Source: an uncultured bacterium (lineage in GTDB: Bacteria > Bacillota > Clostridia > TANB77 > CAG-508). From it: 64,000 nt of DNA. The DNA is taken from contig CAJMRY010000001.1 of the NCBI GenBank assembly GCA_905215935.1, positions 1 through 64,000 on the forward strand, given 5' to 3'. This document shows, piece after piece, positions 29,346 through 37,952 of the stretch. Within the stretch, counting starts at the first letter, position 1. Each line of letters begins with the position of its first letter. A program made the translations under genes and the position numbers. The notes under the pieces were generated by a model. The model saw only the letters and a list, made by a program, of their open reading frames with translations. It made no database searches and was not told where the DNA came from.

Positions 29346-30282
29346 CTATTTTCCTTTTTTCACTTCTTCTACAATCGATTCTGCATCAATTTTGAAATAT
29401 TTTATTAATTCTTCTGCTTTACCAGATTTTCCAAACGTATCTTTTATTCCCATTCTTGTTACTAAACAAGGGGACTCTTCTGCCAAAACCTCACAAATAG
29501 CTGATCCTAGTCCTCCAATTATATTATGATCTTCTACTATAATTATTCTACCTGTTTCCTTTGCACACTTTACAATTAATTCTTTATCTATTGGTTTTAT
29601 TGTATGAATATCTACAACTCTTACATTTATATTACTTTTCTTAAGTTCATCTTGTGCTTTTAACGCCTCTGTTACTGTAATACCTGTTGCAAAAATAGTA
29701 GCATCTTTTCCTTTTCCTATTTGAACTCCTTTTCCTATTTCAAACTTCTCATTTTCGTCATATATTATAGGTGTAGCAAGTCTTGATAATCTTAAGTATA
29801 CTGGTCCATCTATTTTGGAAATTTCTTTAACAGCCCATTTCGTCTGAACATCATCTGATGTAGATAAAACGGTCATATTAGGCACACTTCTCATCAAACT
29901 AATATCCTCTAGCATCTGGTGTGTTGCTCCATCTTCTCCTACAGTTACACCTGCATGTGTAGCACATATTTTTACATTTAAATTTGGATAACAAATACTA
30001 TTTCTTATTTGATCATATGCTCTTCCTGCAGCAAATATTGCAAAGGTACTTGCATATGGTATTTTACCACATGTAGCAAAACCGTGCTGCTGTTCCTATC
30101 ATATCTTGTTCTGAAATCCCCATATCAAAAAATCTTTCTGGAAATTCTTTTGCAAAAATATTTGTTTTTGTTGCTGATGATAAATCTGCATCTAATACAA
30201 CTATATCTTTATTTTCTTCTCCTAGTTCTTTTAAAGCTTCACCATAGCTTTGCCTTGTCGCAATTTTCTTAGTTAAGTTCAT
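29346..30282 (-). CDS. Transketolase C-terminal subunit, read through a CGGT site
   Basis: A protein of 311 aa corresponding to the pyrimidine-binding and C-terminal domains of transketolase (ATRQSYGEALKEL, VLDADLSSATKT, FFDMGISEQDMIGTAAG after correction, then DGATHQMLEDISLMRSVP-type sequence). It forms the enzyme with the TktN subunit encoded just upstream, whose stop overlaps its ATG (ATGA). After 66 codons an in-frame CGG (30084-30082) occurs; dropping the C gives GTAAGFATCGKIPYAS, matching the family. The complex moves two-carbon units in the pentose phosphate pathway. Confidence 0.93.
30081..30084 (-). other. CGGT four-base glycine site in the transketolase C-subunit gene
   Basis: The codons GCA-CGG-TTT-TGC end after four more residues. 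GCA-GGT-TTT-GCT-ACA gives AAGFATCG and reopens 246 codons. Confidence 0.93.
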
Positions 30283-31118
30283 ATATGTTCCTCCTCTTTA
30301 TTTTTAAGCTCTTCTATAGCTTGTTTATACTCTTCTTCATTTGGTGCTTTTCCATGCCATGAAGCTTGATTTTCCATATATGATACACCTTTTCCTTTTA
30401 TTGTCTTTGCTATTATTACTGTTGGTCTTTCTTTTATCTGTTTTGCAACATTAAAAGCATTTAATACTTCTTCTATATTATTTCCATCTATTTCTATAGC
30501 TTCAAAACCAAAACTTTTAAACTTCTCTTTAATATTTTTTAGTCCTTTTACTTCTTCAATTGTCCCATCTATTTGTAAATTATTATTATCTACTATTACA
30601 CATAAATTATCTAATTTATATTTAACTGAGCTCATTGCAGCTTCCCAAATTTGACCTTCTTCGATTTCTCCATCCCCAAGTAAACAGTACACTCTATATC
30701 CATCTTTATTTAATTTAGACGAAAGTGCCATTCCATTTGCTACAGACAATCCTTGTCCTAAAGAACCACTTGTCATATCAACTCCAGGAACTTTATTCAT
30801 ATCTGGATGTCCTTGCAAATCACTTTCTATATTTCTAAAACTTAATAACTTTTCTTTTTCAAAATATCCTTTTCTGGCAAGTGTACTATATAACGCTGGT
30901 GAACAGTGTCCTTTTGACAGTACAAACCTATCTCTTTCTTTAGCACATGGCTTTTTAGGATCTATATTCATTTGATTAAAATATAATACTGCTAAAATAT
31001 CTGCACATGATAAAGAACCTCCTGGATGACCAGATTTTCCATTATAAACAGCTTCTATAATCCCTATACGAATATCATTTGCAATCTTTTCTAAAGCTTT
31101 TACATCTGTTATTTTCAT
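30279..31118 (-). CDS. Transketolase N-terminal (thiamine diphosphate-binding) subunit
   Basis: A protein of 279 aa with GHPGGSLSCADILAVLYF, the TPP motif LLGDGEIEEGQIWEAAMS followed by DNNNLQIDGT (Mg-binding Asp/Asn), and KTIKGKGVSYMEN. This is the split form of transketolase common in Clostridia. The SD GGGAGG precedes ATG 31118, and the stop overlaps the next start by 4 nt. Confidence 0.94.
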   Translation of the reverse strand: MKITDVKALEKIANDIRIGIIEAVYNGKSGHPGGSLSCADILAVLYFNQMNIDPKKPCAKERDRFVLSKGHCSPALYSTLARKGYFEKEKLLSFRNIESDLQGHPDMNKVPGVDMTSGSLGQGLSVANGMALSSKLNKDGYRVYCLLGDGEIEEGQIWEAAMSSVKYKLDNLCVIVDNNNLQIDGTIEEVKGLKNIKEKFKSFGFEAIEIDGNNIEEVLNAFNVAKQIKERPTVIIAKTIKGKGVSYMENQASWHGKAPNEEEYKQAIEELKNKEEEHI

Positions 31119-31205
31119 AAATATAACCTCCCTCTTCTGTATATTTTCTTTATATCATACGAATTTAATTTTTACAATGACTTATAATTTAAATAAAAAG
31201 CAAAA

Positions 31206-32105
31206 CTATAATATGCTTTTTATTAAAAAATCAATAATTTGACTTGCAAGTTCATTCTCTTTTCCTCTATAATTATGTCCTGCTCCATTAATGTATCCAA
31301 TATTACATTCTTTATTTTTAATTTTAGTTTTCATCATTTCCACTAATTTATCCGCTTCTTGCATAATTAATTCATTTTTATTTCCCCATCTCATAAATAT
31401 AGGAATTTCTATTTTGTTTAATTCTTTAAAGTCATATGATTCGTCACTATATCTAGCAAAATCTATATCTTTATTGTTTTTTACAAAATTTAAAAATGTA
31501 TCTGGACACATTGGAAGTATTGCACCTTCTACTGATATTACTTTTTTTCCATTTCCTTCTCTTTGCTTTCTTTCCATATCTGAAATTAATTCATCTATAT
31601 CATTTTGAAAAAAGAAGTTAATTGCAACTGGTATATCTACCATTGATAATAAAATTACCGATTTTATTTTACTTAATAATTCTATTTCATTTTGATTTTT
31701 CATTTTTGTGTATGTATATACAATCTTTGTACATCCTAAGCTATGCCCCTGTAGATGAATTTTGTTATATCCTTTATCTAACATTTTTAAAATTGCTGCT
31801 TTAATATCATAGTAACAATCCTCAATGCATTCTAAACTAGAACCTGACAGTATTTTATTTGATTTTCCATCTTGCTTTTTAGTAATAGAATTAATCAAAT
31901 CATGCCCTCTATTATTAAAACAAAAATATGATATATTACTTTTAGTAATTTCCTCTGCTAATATATCATCCCTTTTCTTCATGCAATTACTTTGCATTCC
32001 ATGTACAGCAATTACTATTTCTTCTGTTTTATTTGCTGGTTCATGTAATAGACCACATAATTCTACTCCATCTTCTGTTTCAAAATACACTTTTTGTAGA
32101 TTCAT
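31206..32105 (-). CDS. Alpha/beta hydrolase
   Basis: A serine hydrolase of 299 aa. The oxyanion region is IAVHGMQSN, the nucleophile elbow LQGHSLGCTK (Ser ~120), and the likely acid/base partners lie in MRWGNKNELI and GAGHNYRGKE. A DUF1749-like carboxylesterase/acyl hydrolase fits the layout, but the substrate is unknown. I chose the start at 32105 because GGTAGGG precedes it; the frame extends 48 nt further upstream without a better site. It is downstream of the tmRNA region. Confidence 0.8.
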   Translation of the reverse strand: MNLQKVYFETEDGVELCGLLHEPANKTEEIVIAVHGMQSNCMKKRDDILAEEITKSNISYFCFNNRGHDLINSITKKQDGKSNKILSGSSLECIEDCYYDIKAAILKMLDKGYNKIHLQGHSLGCTKIVYTYTKMKNQNEIELLSKIKSVILLSMVDIPVAINFFFQNDIDELISDMERKQREGNGKKVISVEGAILPMCPDTFLNFVKNNKDIDFARYSDESYDFKELNKIEIPIFMRWGNKNELIMQEADKLVEMMKTKIKNKECNIGYINGAGHNYRGKENELASQIIDFLIKSIL

Positions 32106-32493
32106 TTTATGCCCTACCTTTCTTTTTATTAATATTTCATTTTTATAAGTCAAATTTTTATATTTTAGAATATATATATCACATCTCGTTTTTTATTACA
32201 ATAATAAACATTTTTATTCTATTATGTTATATATGTAAAAACAACTTACAAACTTTATAAGTTTGTAAGTTGTTTTAAATTGGTGGAGGTGATGAGGACA
32301 ATTTTTATCGTTTTAAATCGTTTCACCATTGTTTTAAAAAATTCCAAAAGGTTTTATTTTAAACTACTTTCCACCCTTTTTGTATTTTTTGTTTTCAATT
32401 CTATATTTACGATTTTTTGTTTTGGCGTGTACAGAGCGTGTACGCTCAATTTTCAATCTCTGTAATCAGCTATTTCAAGCCATTTTTTTAATA
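32106..32493. other. Non-coding region with partial copy of the tmRNA 3' end
   Basis: This 388-base stretch contains no credible gene. At 32281-32292 it repeats exactly the 12 bases TGGTGGAGGTGA that form the tmRNA 3' end (32494-32505), in the same orientation. About 200 bases lie between the copies, including two GTGTAC units near 32427 and 32439. This could be a leftover attachment site from an element that once integrated in ssrA. Confidence 0.45.
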
Positions 32494-32852
32494 TGGTGGA
32501 GGTGAGGAGAGTCGAACTCCTGTCCAATAATTCTTCCATACAAATTTCTCCGAGTGCAGTTTGTTATTTATATTCCCTAAAAGTACGTAAACAAACATAC
32601 TTACTTTCAGGTATCTATATAAATACCCCCTATTTTCTATAGAAAAAAATAGCTTCGTTTCCCACTAGTTCGTCGCCTTATTCAAAAACGTAGGCATTAA
32701 TGATAAGACGTCGCCGCAATTCTTAGGCAGCGTATGCTAATTCGTTATTATCAGCGTTTATATTTATTTTTGCTTTTTTATAGTGGCCAAAGCAACCATC
32801 CACTACTCGCTATTTGTACTTCTAAATTACTGTCGAAACCAATTACACCCCC
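32494..32852 (-). ncRNA. ssrA: tmRNA (SsrA)
   Basis: The 5' end reads GGGGGTGTAATTGGTTTCGA and the 3' end closes the tRNA-like domain with GGAGTTCGACTCTCC and an encoded CCA. Internally, a resume codon GCA at 32773 starts a short tag frame that ends at TAA 32725-32723. Length ~359 nt is normal. It rescues ribosomes stalled on broken mRNAs. That is of interest here because an unassigned CGG codon would create stalls. Confidence 0.95.
32723..32773 (-). CDS. tmRNA proteolysis tag reading frame
   Basis: The frame begins at the GCA resume codon and encodes AKININADNNELAYAA followed by TAA. It ends in AYAA rather than the more common ALAA; the terminal Ala-Ala recognised by ClpXP is kept. Confidence 0.85.
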   Translation of the reverse strand, partial: AKININADNNELAYAA

Positions 32853-32864
32853 ATATACATTACT

Positions 32865-32893
32865 ATTATATACGAATTTCGTAAAATATACAA
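32865..32893 (-). promoter_or_regulatory. ssrA: tmRNA promoter
   Basis: On the minus strand a TTGTAT -35 box (32893-32888), a 17-base spacer containing the palindrome TACGAAATTCGTA, and a perfect TATAAT -10 box (32870-32865) lie 12 nt before the mature tmRNA 5' end. Confidence 0.8.
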
Positions 32894-32937
32894 TATTTTT
32901 TTATATTTTGCTTGCATCTTATTTTTCTTTATGCTAT

Positions 32938-32943
32938 TATAAT
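32938..32943 (+). promoter_or_regulatory. -10 box of tRNA-Trp
   Basis: A TATAAT element lies 13 bases before the tRNA start. The best -35-like match (TTGCAT at 32912) is 20 bases further up, longer than ideal. Confidence 0.55.
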
Positions 32944-32956
32944 GTATGTAGCACTT

Positions 32957-33032
32957 AGGGGTATAGTGTCAATGGTTAGCACGATGGTCTCCAAAACCAC
33001 AAGTCTGAGTTCGAATCTTAGTACCCCTGCCA
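32957..33032 (+). tRNA. tRNA-Trp (CCA)
   Basis: A 76-nt cloverleaf with acceptor AGGGGTA/TACCCCT, anticodon loop CTCCAAA (anticodon CCA), T-loop GTTCGAA and an encoded CCA. It is divergent from tmRNA. The anticodon CCA reads UGG only, so it gives no sign of CGG reassignment to Trp. Confidence 0.96.
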
Positions 33033-33139
33033 AATAAAGATTAGAACTTTAAAGTTCTAATCTTTTAATTTTATCCAAACTGAATTTATTTTTAGATATA
33101 TTTGGATAAACAATCATTCTAATAAAAGAGGTATTTAAT

Positions 33140-33557
33140 ATGGAAAAAATAATTAATTTAATAAAAAAAATTTGTTCTAAAGAAGTAATCTTTTATGGAA
33201 TATTTGGTGTTCTTACAACTGTAATTAATATTGGAGTATTCTATTTACTATCAAAATTTATGCATATTGAAGAAAACATTTCAAATAATATTGCTATTAT
33301 CATAGCTGTACTATTTGCATATTTCACAAATAGAAAATTAGTATTTAATTCAACAGCATCTAATTTTAAAGAAAAACTAATTGAATTTGGTAAATTTATT
33401 TTAGGAAGATTATTTACTATGATTATAGAATCTGTTCGGATTCTTTTTACTATTTAATGTTTTACATATTCAGGAATTAATAAGCAAAATTTCTATAACA
33501 ATTATAGTTGTTATATTAAACTTTTTTATTAGTAAATTTTTTGCTTTCAAAAAATAA
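33140..33557 (+). CDS. GtrA-family membrane protein, read through a CGGA site
   Basis: A protein of 138 aa with four membrane helices. The GtrA/DPMS core is FYGIFGVLTTVINIGVFYLL in helix 1 and AVLFAYFTNRKLVFNS between helices 2 and 3. The plain frame stops after MIIESVRILFTI. Read through CGGA at 33437-33440 it continues ESVGFFLLFNVLHIQ and ends ILNFFISKFFAFKK, the classic fourth helix. Family members help flip or transfer lipid-linked sugars for surface glycans. A weak start signal (GAGG) precedes ATG 33140. Confidence 0.9.
33437..33440 (+). other. CGGA four-base glycine site in the gtrA-like gene
   Basis: The codons GTT-CGG-ATT run to a stop five codons on. GTT-GGA-TTC-TTT reopens 40 codons that encode the missing fourth GtrA helix. 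The site is on the plus strand, so the effect is strand independent. Confidence 0.92.
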
Positions 33558-33616
33558 TTTTGTCAAAAATAATTTAATATTTCGGGGGCTACTAGAAAAT
33601 TTAAGGAGGTAATCTT

Positions 33617-34241
33617 ATGTCTAGTAGTTTTTTTAAACGCTTTTATTCTATAATGATTTCATTATTTATTATTATCCTTTCAATAAACTTCCTTTTTATA
33701 CCAACAATTGCAGGTAGTATAGAAAACAGCAATATTAATTCTATATCTTTTACTACTCCCTCTACTAATACTACTCACCGTATAGAAATTAATACTACTG
33801 GTTTTACATGGCCACTTCCACGGGTATAGAACCATTTCTTCCCCTTTCGGTAGAAGAAACGCTCCAACTAAAGGAGCATCTTCATATCATAGTGGAATTG
33901 ATATCCCAGCGCCACCTGGTACTAATATATTTTCTGCTGAATCTGGCACAGTTATACTTGCCAAATTTAATGGTTCTGGAGGATGTACTGTTATTATATC
34001 ATCTTCTAATTATCAATTCATTTATTGTCATGTCTCTCCTAACTTTTTAGTATACCAAAATCAATTTGTAAAAAAAGGAGATTTAATAGCACAAGTTGGT
34101 CCTAAAAATGTATATGGTATTCCAAATAATACTTATAAAGATTCAAATGCTAATCCAACAAATGGTGCTACAACTGGACCTCATTTACATTTTTCAATAA
34201 AAAAAGACGGCATAGCCGTCAATCCACTAAACTTTTTTTAA
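33617..34241 (+). CDS. Short secreted M23 peptidase, read through a CGGG site
   Basis: A protein of 207 aa with a signal peptide or anchor (~8-32), a short Thr/Ser-rich linker and an M23 domain. The SD AAGGAGG precedes ATG 33617. The simple frame ends at TWPLPRV after 69 codons. Reading CGGG at 33821 as Gly gives WPLPGYRTISSPFGRR, then YHSGIDIPAPPG, YCHVSPNF and TGPHLHFSIKKDG, all the expected LytM zinc and catalytic motifs, ending at 34241. The M23b gene at 26115 has the parallel text WPIPGYRNITSNFGYR, with an ordinary Gly codon at the same site. Confidence 0.92.
33821..33824 (+). other. CGGG four-base glycine site in the short M23 gene
   Basis: The codons CCA-CGG-GTA-TAG stop at once. CCA-GGG-TAT-AGA gives PLPGYRTI, aligned with PIPGYRNI of the intact paralogue at 26115-27362. 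Confidence 0.95.
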
Positions 34242-34245
34242 TTGT

Positions 34246-34758
34246 TTACATATCTTCATCATCATATTCTTCATCTAATTCAATATCTTCTTTATCTTCT
34301 ATGTCTTCTCCCTCAATACTAGAACAACCTGAGCAAGACAAACAGCTACCTGTACAACATTCTTCTTCATTCCAATCTAATTCTATTGTATTGTTACATT
34401 CTGGACATTCAATTTCTTGATTTACATTTGTTTCAACATTTGATGTAAATATATTATTACAATAAGGACAAACTATTTCAAATTCATAGTCATCTTCATT
34501 ATAATCTTCGTAAATGTCGTTTTTTATATCTTCTACTATATTTTGTACTTTATTTAATTTCTGTTCTAATTTATTTTGATTCTCTTCTAAAACACTTATT
34601 TTTGATTCAGAATATTTAGTCATGTTATCGAACATACTCATAAACATTGTAGATATTTCATTTATTTTTTCTTTAACAAAGTTTAATTCTTTTTCATTTT
34701 GTATGTTATTTTCGATTTCCTCTATGATTTTATCATATTTTTTTGTAAATTCAGACAT
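34246..34758 (-). CDS. CD1247-like zinc-ribbon protein with acidic tail
   Basis: A protein of 170 aa. Residues ~1-90 form an alpha-helical coiled-coil region (KIIEEIENNIQ to NKVQNIVEDIKND). A two-CxxC ribbon follows (VCPYCNNIF ... ECPECNNTI), then a Cys-rich patch CCTGSCLSCSGC and an Asp/Glu-only tail. The layout fits the CD1247 N-terminal domain family of Clostridia, function unknown. The gene lies 18 nt after efp and converges on the M23 gene, with only 4 bases between stops. Confidence 0.75.
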   Translation of the reverse strand: MSEFTKKYDKIIEEIENNIQNEKELNFVKEKINEISTMFMSMFDNMTKYSESKISVLEENQNKLEQKLNKVQNIVEDIKNDIYEDYNEDDYEFEIVCPYCNNIFTSNVETNVNQEIECPECNNTIELDWNEEECCTGSCLSCSGCSSIEGEDIEDKEDIELDEEYDDEDM

Positions 34759-34776
34759 GCAAAGACATCCTTTCTA

Positions 34777-35343
34777 TTATACTCTTTCCATATATTCACC
34801 AGTTCTAGTATCTATTTTTATAGTATCTCCTATATTAACAAATAATGGAACATTTATTGTGTATCCGTTTTCTAATGTTGCTGGTTTTCCAGATGTAGTT
34901 GTTGTATTTCCAGCAAATCCTGGTTCTGTATATGTAACTTGTAATTCAACAAACATTGGAGGTTCTACTGCAAAAACATTTCCTTTAAATGATAATATTT
35001 TAACATTCATATTTTCTTTTATATATTTTAAGCTATCACCTAATTGTTCTTTATTTAAAGGCATTTGTTCATAAGTTTCATTATCCATAAAGTAATATAA
35101 TTCTTCATCATTATATAAATATTGCATTTCTCTTTTTTCTATTTCTGCACCTGGATATTTTTCAGATGGATTAAATGTTTTTTCTAAAACTGCTCCTGAT
35201 ATTACATTTTTTAATTTTGTTCTAACAAAAGCTGCTCCCTTTCCTGGTTTTACATGTTGAAATTCTACTACCTTATACACATTTCCGTCCATTTCAAATG
35301 TTGTTCCATTTCTAAAGTCTCCTGCCATATATACTTCTGCCAT
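34777..35343 (-). CDS. efp: Elongation factor P
   Basis: A protein of 188 aa with three beta-barrel domains: KOW-like N-terminus (AGDFRNGTTFEMDGNVYKVV, HVKPGKGAAFVRTKLKN), central OB domain and C-terminal OB domain (GNTTTTSGKPATLENGYTINVPLFVNIGD, IKIDTRTGEYMERV). The Lys in PGKGAAF is the residue that reaches the peptidyl-transfer centre. EF-P relieves stalling at polyproline. The start at 35343 is preceded by AAGGGG; the longer frame from 35361 lacks a SD. Confidence 0.96.
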   Translation of the reverse strand: MAEVYMAGDFRNGTTFEMDGNVYKVVEFQHVKPGKGAAFVRTKLKNVISGAVLEKTFNPSEKYPGAEIEKREMQYLYNDEELYYFMDNETYEQMPLNKEQLGDSLKYIKENMNVKILSFKGNVFAVEPPMFVELQVTYTEPGFAGNTTTTSGKPATLENGYTINVPLFVNIGDTIKIDTRTGEYMERV

Positions 35344-35596
35344 TATTATTTCCCCTTTCAAAAAAATTATTTATATTTATCATATTTTTATATAATACAC
35401 TATTTTTGCTTAAAAATCAATAGTTTTAAGTGCATTTAAGCATATTTAATATCCTAAGATAAGTTTAACTATTGTAATTCAAATTTTATTCAAAATTACA
35501 TATTAACAACTATTGTTAAGTAGTAATATTATATATTGAATTCAAGACAAGCTGTAAATTGTATCCTTAACCTGCTTTTAAAATAAAACTTGGAAT

Positions 35597-36668
35597 CTAT
35601 ACTTTATCTACCACAATATAATCTCTATTAGATTTAGTTAAACTATCACATCCATATTTAGTAATTAATATTGTATCTTCTATCCTAACGCCAAATCTAT
35701 TTGGTATATATATCCCTGGTTCATTTGTAACAACCATGTTTTCTTTTAAGTTCATATCAACTCTACTATTTATGTATGGGATTTCATGAATATCCAATCC
35801 CACTCCATGTCCTAGACTATGAACTAAATCATATCCATTTAATTTAAAATCATTTTCTACTATTTTAGAAAATGTTCTTATATTAGCACCTTCTTTTAAA
35901 TACTCAGTTGTTTGCAACTGATTTTTTAATACTAAATTATATATAGGTTTAACATATTCTGGAACATATCCTGCAAATATAGTCCTTGTCATATCAGAAC
36001 AATATCCTTTATATTTACATCCAAAATCTATAGTAATTGGGTCTCCTGCCTCTATTTTCTTATCTGTCTGTATTGCATGTGGCATAGATGAATTTCTTCC
36101 AGAAGCTACAATAGATTCGAATGATACTCCGGTCTGCTCCATTTAGTTTAAAATATCTTTCTATTTCTAATGCAATTTCTTTTTCTGTCATTCCTATTTT
36201 TATAAACTCTTTTAAATGATTGAAGCAATCATCTGTTATCTTGCAGGCCATTTTTATATTATTTATTTCTTCTTCGTCTTTTATCATTCTTTGCTTTTCT
36301 ATTATTCCTTCTGTCTCTTCAAAATTATTAATTTTATATTTATGAATATATTCTTTATAATCTGCATATGTTAAATAACTTTCTTCAAATCCTACATTTT
36401 CACAATAATTAAAGAAATTTTCGTAATCATCTCTTGATATATCTTTAAAATTGCAAACAACAATCTCATCATCAATAGTGATTGTACTATTAGCATGTTC
36501 TATATATCTTCCATCTGTTATAAATATATTTTCTCTTCTTGTTATTAATAATACTCCTTCTGCATCTATATTAGTTAAATATTTAATATTAACAGGGTTA
36601 CTAACTATCATTCCTTGCATATCTAATACTCTTATTGTATCTCTCAACCATTTAATTTTTGTGTTCAT
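35597..36668 (-). CDS. Xaa-Pro aminopeptidase (M24B), read through a CGGA site
   Basis: A protein of 356 aa with a creatinase-like N-terminal domain (SNPVNIKYLTNIDAEGVLLI) and a pita-bread catalytic domain. The metal ligands are present: DFGCKYKGYCSDMTRT (two Asp), HSLGHGVGLDIHE (His), VTNEPGIYI (Glu) and VRIEDTILIT (Glu). An in-frame CGG at 36131-36129 separates the halves; dropping its C gives NGADGVSFESIVASGRNSSMPHA, the family consensus. It cleaves N-terminal residues before proline. The gene order next to efp is common in Firmicutes. Confidence 0.93.
36128..36131 (-). other. CGGA four-base glycine site in the Xaa-Pro peptidase gene
   Basis: The codons GAC-CGG-AGT leave the family alignment. 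GAC-GGA-GTA-TCA restores GADGVSFESIVASG, directly before the first metal ligand strand. Confidence 0.93.
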
Positions 36669-36685
36669 AAACATCACCTTATACT

Positions 36686-37417
36686 TTATTTTTTTATTAG
36701 TGCTATTGCACTTGCAACTACACCTAATAATATTTCGAAAGGAACAAATATAATTATAAAACTACCTATTACAATGAATGGCCCAAACGGAATATATTCG
36801 TCTGTTTTCTTCTTCTTTATTAGTAATAATATTATACTAAATATAGAACCTACTAAAAAAGATATTATTGATATAGCAATTATACTTCTCCATCCAAAAA
36901 ACAGCCCTAAAGCTCCTACTAATTTTACATCTCCAAACCCTATTGCTTCTTTTCCAGATATTAATGCTCCTATCAATGTAATAAATAAGAAGATACCTGT
37001 TCCTACAATCATTCCTAAGCAAGAATCAATTGCTATATTTAAATTTGAAATTCCTTGCACAAAGCTAAATATAAGTCCAAGTTCAAATATTGTTAAAGTT
37101 AAACGATTAGGGATTATTTGTTTCTTATAATCTATTAATATTACTGTTATTAACATTGGTGCTAAAATCATGTATGTATATGTTTTTATATCTGATAGTC
37201 CATAAGTATATAGTAAAGCTATAAATAAACTTGCATTTATAAACATTAATATATATTTAGGTGTTAATTTTTTTAAATAAATCTTAAAAAAATCCTTTGA
37301 TATTACTTTTTTATATTCACTAAGTCTTATCACACACCAATCAGTAAATTGCCCAATTATCATACCTATAAATCCAAATAGGACATAATATAGTATATGT
37401 ATATCATTAATGTACAT
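36686..37417 (-). CDS. A24 prepilin peptidase
   Basis: A polytopic protein of 243 aa with about seven helices. Both catalytic aspartates of type IV prepilin peptidases are visible: LIDYKKQIIPN (Asp ~96) and EAIGFGDVKLVGALGLFFG (GxGD, Asp ~161). The cytoplasmic methylase-like segment has no CxxC pairs, so N-methylation is doubtful. It probably cleaves leaders from type IV-like or Com pilins; no pilin gene is in the window apart from the dubious small protein at 1449. The SD AAAGGA precedes ATG 37417. Confidence 0.88.
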   Translation of the reverse strand: MYINDIHILYYVLFGFIGMIIGQFTDWCVIRLSEYKKVISKDFFKIYLKKLTPKYILMFINASLFIALLYTYGLSDIKTYTYMILAPMLITVILIDYKKQIIPNRLTLTIFELGLIFSFVQGISNLNIAIDSCLGMIVGTGIFLFITLIGALISGKEAIGFGDVKLVGALGLFFGWRSIIAISIISFLVGSIFSIILLLIKKKKTDEYIPFGPFIVIGSFIIIFVPFEILLGVVASAIALIKK

Positions 37418-37420
37418 TTT

Positions 37421-37934
37421 TTATTTTCCTTTCTCATTTTCTGCTACTTTTTTATAATAGCTTTTTATAATAAAGTTTTCTATTGGTCTTTTTATCCTTG
37501 TAATAAGAAAGTCCTTTTCTTTAATTGGTTTTACTAATATAGAAAACATATTACACCTATTTGCACCTATTATATCTGTCATGATTTGGTCTCCAACTAC
37601 CGCAATATTTTTTGAATTAAGTTCTAATTTTCTTCTTGCTTTATTAAATCCAAATTTTAAAGGTTTCTTTCCAAAATAAAAATATGGCACATCAATTTCG
37701 CTTGCTACTTTACTTACTTTATCTAATTTATTGCTATTAGAAAGTATACAAAATTTAATTCCTTCTTGTTTTAAATATTGTACCCATTCTTTTGTACCTT
37801 TTGGAAAAACTCTATAAAAATCTATTAATGTATTATCTACATCTAAAATTATTCCTTGTATATTGTTTTCTTTTAAATATTCTATTTTTATATCTCTTAC
37901 ACTATCAAAATAACCGATTGGGATAAAAAAGCAT
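37421..37934 (-). CDS. YqeG-type HAD phosphatase, read through a CGGT site
   Basis: A HAD IIIA phosphatase of 170 aa. With CGGT at 37916-37913 read as Gly the N-terminus is MLFYPNGYFDSVRDI, followed by GIILDVDNTLID (nucleophile DVDNT), KFCILSNSN (motif II) and AVVGDQIMTDIIGANR (motif III/IV). Without readthrough the product would be seven residues long; ATG 37934 has a perfect AGGAGG 5 nt upstream, whereas internal starts have none. The family includes YqeG and Gep4-like phosphatidylglycerol-phosphate phosphatases. Confidence 0.92.
37913..37916 (-). other. CGGT four-base glycine site in the yqeG-like gene
   Basis: It is the seventh codon after an excellent ribosome binding site. AAT-CGG-TTA-TTT-TGA stops; AAT-GGT-TAT-TTT-GAT enters the full 170-residue protein. 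Confidence 0.92.
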
Positions 37935-37952
37935 ATAATCCTCCTACTCTTC

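Noticed and set aside
32280..32465. Short plus-strand frame beside tmRNA
   Set aside because: Its start overlaps the tmRNA-end repeat and the translation is Phe-rich low complexity, so I treat the stretch as non-coding.
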